DNA of 7,890 bases from JBHIER01 sp046760705 [NCBI: bacterium]. GTDB taxonomy: Bacteria; JBHIER01; G020348925. Positions 6,713 through 7,890 of this stretch are shown in pieces. Below the pieces are notes generated by a model that worked only from the letters and a program-made list of their open reading frames with translations, ran no database searches and was not told the origin of the DNA. The translations under genes and the position numbers were made by a program. How positions within the stretch are numbered: the first letter of the stretch is position 1; each line of letters opens with the position of its first letter. The stretch is from assembly GCA_046760705.1 (NCBI GenBank), contig JBHIER010000140.1, positions 1 to 7,890 on the forward strand, written 5' to 3'.

Positions 6713-7890
6713 AACGAGTGTTCAAAGCTGCAGAAAGAGCCAATAAACGGGTGGTCACCTTTCTGCTCAGCAAAACCGTGCGAGCACAGCCCGCAAAGGT
6801 CGATCCGACCACTGTGAGCCGGGTGCTGTTCCTCAGATATGATCGGCTGGGCGATATGATTATCAGTACTCCGCTCTTTCGAATAGTGAAGGAGAGTTAC
6901 CCCAACTGGCGGATCGGCGTTTTGGGAACACCTCGAAACATCGATGTCGTTGAGGAGGATCCGAATGTCGACGACATTTTTCTCTTCACAAGAAGTCCTC
7001 TCAGACTGATCCGCACGGTTCGGGCTATACGGCACAGGCAATATGATGTGGTGGTCAACCTCGTCTTCTATAAATCTCTGACCGGGGGGCTTTTGGCCAA
7101 TATTCTGGTTCCCAACGCGGTGAAGGTAGCGGTTGACAATGGGAATCTAAACTTCTTATACAATTTGAGTGTGCATATCAGGGGTGAGAACGAAACCCAC
7201 ATAGTGGAGCGAACCCTGCAACTTTTGGAGGTCTTCTCCATTGATCCCAGCCAATACGACCGCCGTCCTCATCTCACCTTAGGGCTGGGGGAACGGGAGA
7301 GGGCGACTTCTTTTCTCTCCTCACATCAAGGTGAGGGAGACGATGGCCTGTTTGTCGGGTTCAACCTCTCGGCGGGAAAGCCCGAATGTCGATGGACCTT
7401 GGAAAAGTATGCCGAATGCGCTCTGCGGATCAGGGAGAGATATCCATACGTCACTATTGTTTTCTTTGCGACATCGAAAGATGTTCCTCTCGCCTCAGCC
7501 CTGCAGGGTTTGCTCCAGGGGTCCACACTCGTGTGTCCGCCTTCGAGACGCATCCGAGAGGTGGCCGCCGTTGTGGAGTGGATGGATCTCTTGGTGACCC
7601 CAGACACAGGGATGGTTCACGTCGCCTCGGCCCTTGAGGTGCCAGTTGTGGGACTATTCACAAGGCTCAAAAGCACTCCTCAGTCATGGGGACCCTATGG
7701 GATACCCTATCGGGTCCTCATTGCTCCGGACCGAGAACCTGTTGCTGCCATCGGTTCTGACGAAGTGTTTAGAGCAATCAGCGACCTTCTCGATGAGGTC
7801 GAACCGATCAATTTCGAAATCCGAAACACGAAATCCGAAACAAATTCAAATGAACGAAATACAAAATCCGAAGCAATACGATTTAGAAGA
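6700..7890 (+). CDS. Glycosyltransferase family 9 protein (heptosyltransferase-like), second of the pair; 3' end outside the window
   Basis: The frame is open for 397 codons from ATG 6700 to the window edge with no stop. The product starts with a basic extension (AERANKR at 11-17, then VVTFLL) that parallels the extension of the preceding GT9 protein, followed by SRVLFLRYDRLGD with Asp52 at the presumed catalytic-base position and the STP element. The second domain carries FNLSAGKPECRWTLEKYAE (sugar-nucleotide region) and DTGMVH at 302-307, followed by VASALEVPVVGLF. The family fold should end around residue 365-372 (SDEVFRAISDLLDE). The remaining codons fall in the tandem repeat at 7815-7875 and read as a charged low-complexity tail (EIRNTKSETN and similar), unlikely to be part of the enzyme. 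It probably acts on the same glycan as its neighbour, adding the next sugar. Being partial, its true length is unknown. Confidence 0.87.
   Translation, partial: MRGLKRVFKAAERANKRVVTFLLSKTVRAQPAKVDPTTVSRVLFLRYDRLGDMIISTPLFRIVKESYPNWRIGVLGTPRNIDVVEEDPNVDDIFLFTRSPLRLIRTVRAIRHRQYDVVVNLVFYKSLTGGLLANILVPNAVKVAVDNGNLNFLYNLSVHIRGENETHIVERTLQLLEVFSIDPSQYDRRPHLTLGLGERERATSFLSSHQGEGDDGLFVGFNLSAGKPECRWTLEKYAECALRIRERYPYVTIVFFATSKDVPLASALQGLLQGSTLVCPPSRRIREVAAVVEWMDLLVTPDTGMVHVASALEVPVVGLFTRLKSTPQSWGPYGIPYRVLIAPDREPVAAIGSDEVFRAISDLLDEVEPINFEIRNTKSETNSNERNTKSEAIRFRR
7815..7875 (+). repeat. Tandem 14-base repeat with a degenerate third copy
   Basis: CGAAATCCGAAACA occurs twice in perfect tandem (7815-7828 and 7829-7842). 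After 12 AT-rich bases, related pieces follow: CGAAAT at 7855-7860 and AATCCGAAGCA at 7865-7875. Since 14 is not a multiple of three, the two identical DNA copies encode different residues in the GT9 frame. Low-complexity repeats of this style are, to my recollection, common between genes in several environmental bacterial groups. The array may extend beyond the window. Confidence 0.8.

Noticed and set aside
6574-7041. Minus-strand open frame across the junction of the two GT9 genes
   Set aside because: Both GT9 frames carry intact motifs here on the plus strand; the antisense product has no recognisable domain.
7815-7890. Tandem repeat as a CRISPR array
   Set aside because: The units are only 14 bases, directly abutting and with no spacers.

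Overview
The window reads as ordinary chromosome of a Gram-negative bacterium that makes lipopolysaccharide and a long-chain isoprenoid quinone. An MsbA-type lipid exporter and two GT9 (heptosyltransferase-family) enzymes point to an outer membrane. The trans-prenyltransferase and the FMN transferase ApbE point to a membrane respiratory chain. Gene content and the style of the intergenic repeats would suit Desulfobacterota or a neighbouring phylum, but that is a weak inference; nothing here fixes the taxon.

Left edge (1-258, minus strand): the 5' part of a DUF3800-family gene, broken by two compensating-type single-base indels that both lie in homopolymers. It is either a pseudogene or a victim of sequencing error. 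It has its own plausible promoter and leader. Positions 259-689 form a divergent intergenic region with a strong bulged hairpin (539-567) and a near-consensus sigma70 promoter (TTGACA, 17-base spacer, TATACT at 623-651) that drives everything to the right.

Positions 690-7890 hold six co-directional, tightly packed genes that are probably one operon: a long-chain polyprenyl diphosphate synthase (690-1661), ApbE FAD:protein FMN transferase (1692-2723), UDP-glucuronate decarboxylase (2734-3675), an MsbA-like ABC exporter (3665-5524), and two tandem GT9 glycosyltransferases (5615-6712 and 6700 to beyond the window end). The first two serve electron transport: quinone tail synthesis and covalent flavinylation of redox proteins. 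The last four serve the cell surface: UDP-xylose supply, flipping of lipid A-core, and sugar addition to the core. The last gene has no stop in the window and reads into a tandem repeat of CGAAATCCGAAACA.

I see no mobile element, CRISPR array, RNA gene or clearly undescribed multi-gene system. The points most worth a second look are the doubly frameshifted DUF3800 gene, the N-terminal extension shared by the two GT9 proteins (with Asn in one and Asp in the other at the usual catalytic-base position), the repeat-derived tail of the last gene, and the start-site oddities of apbE and the decarboxylase gene.
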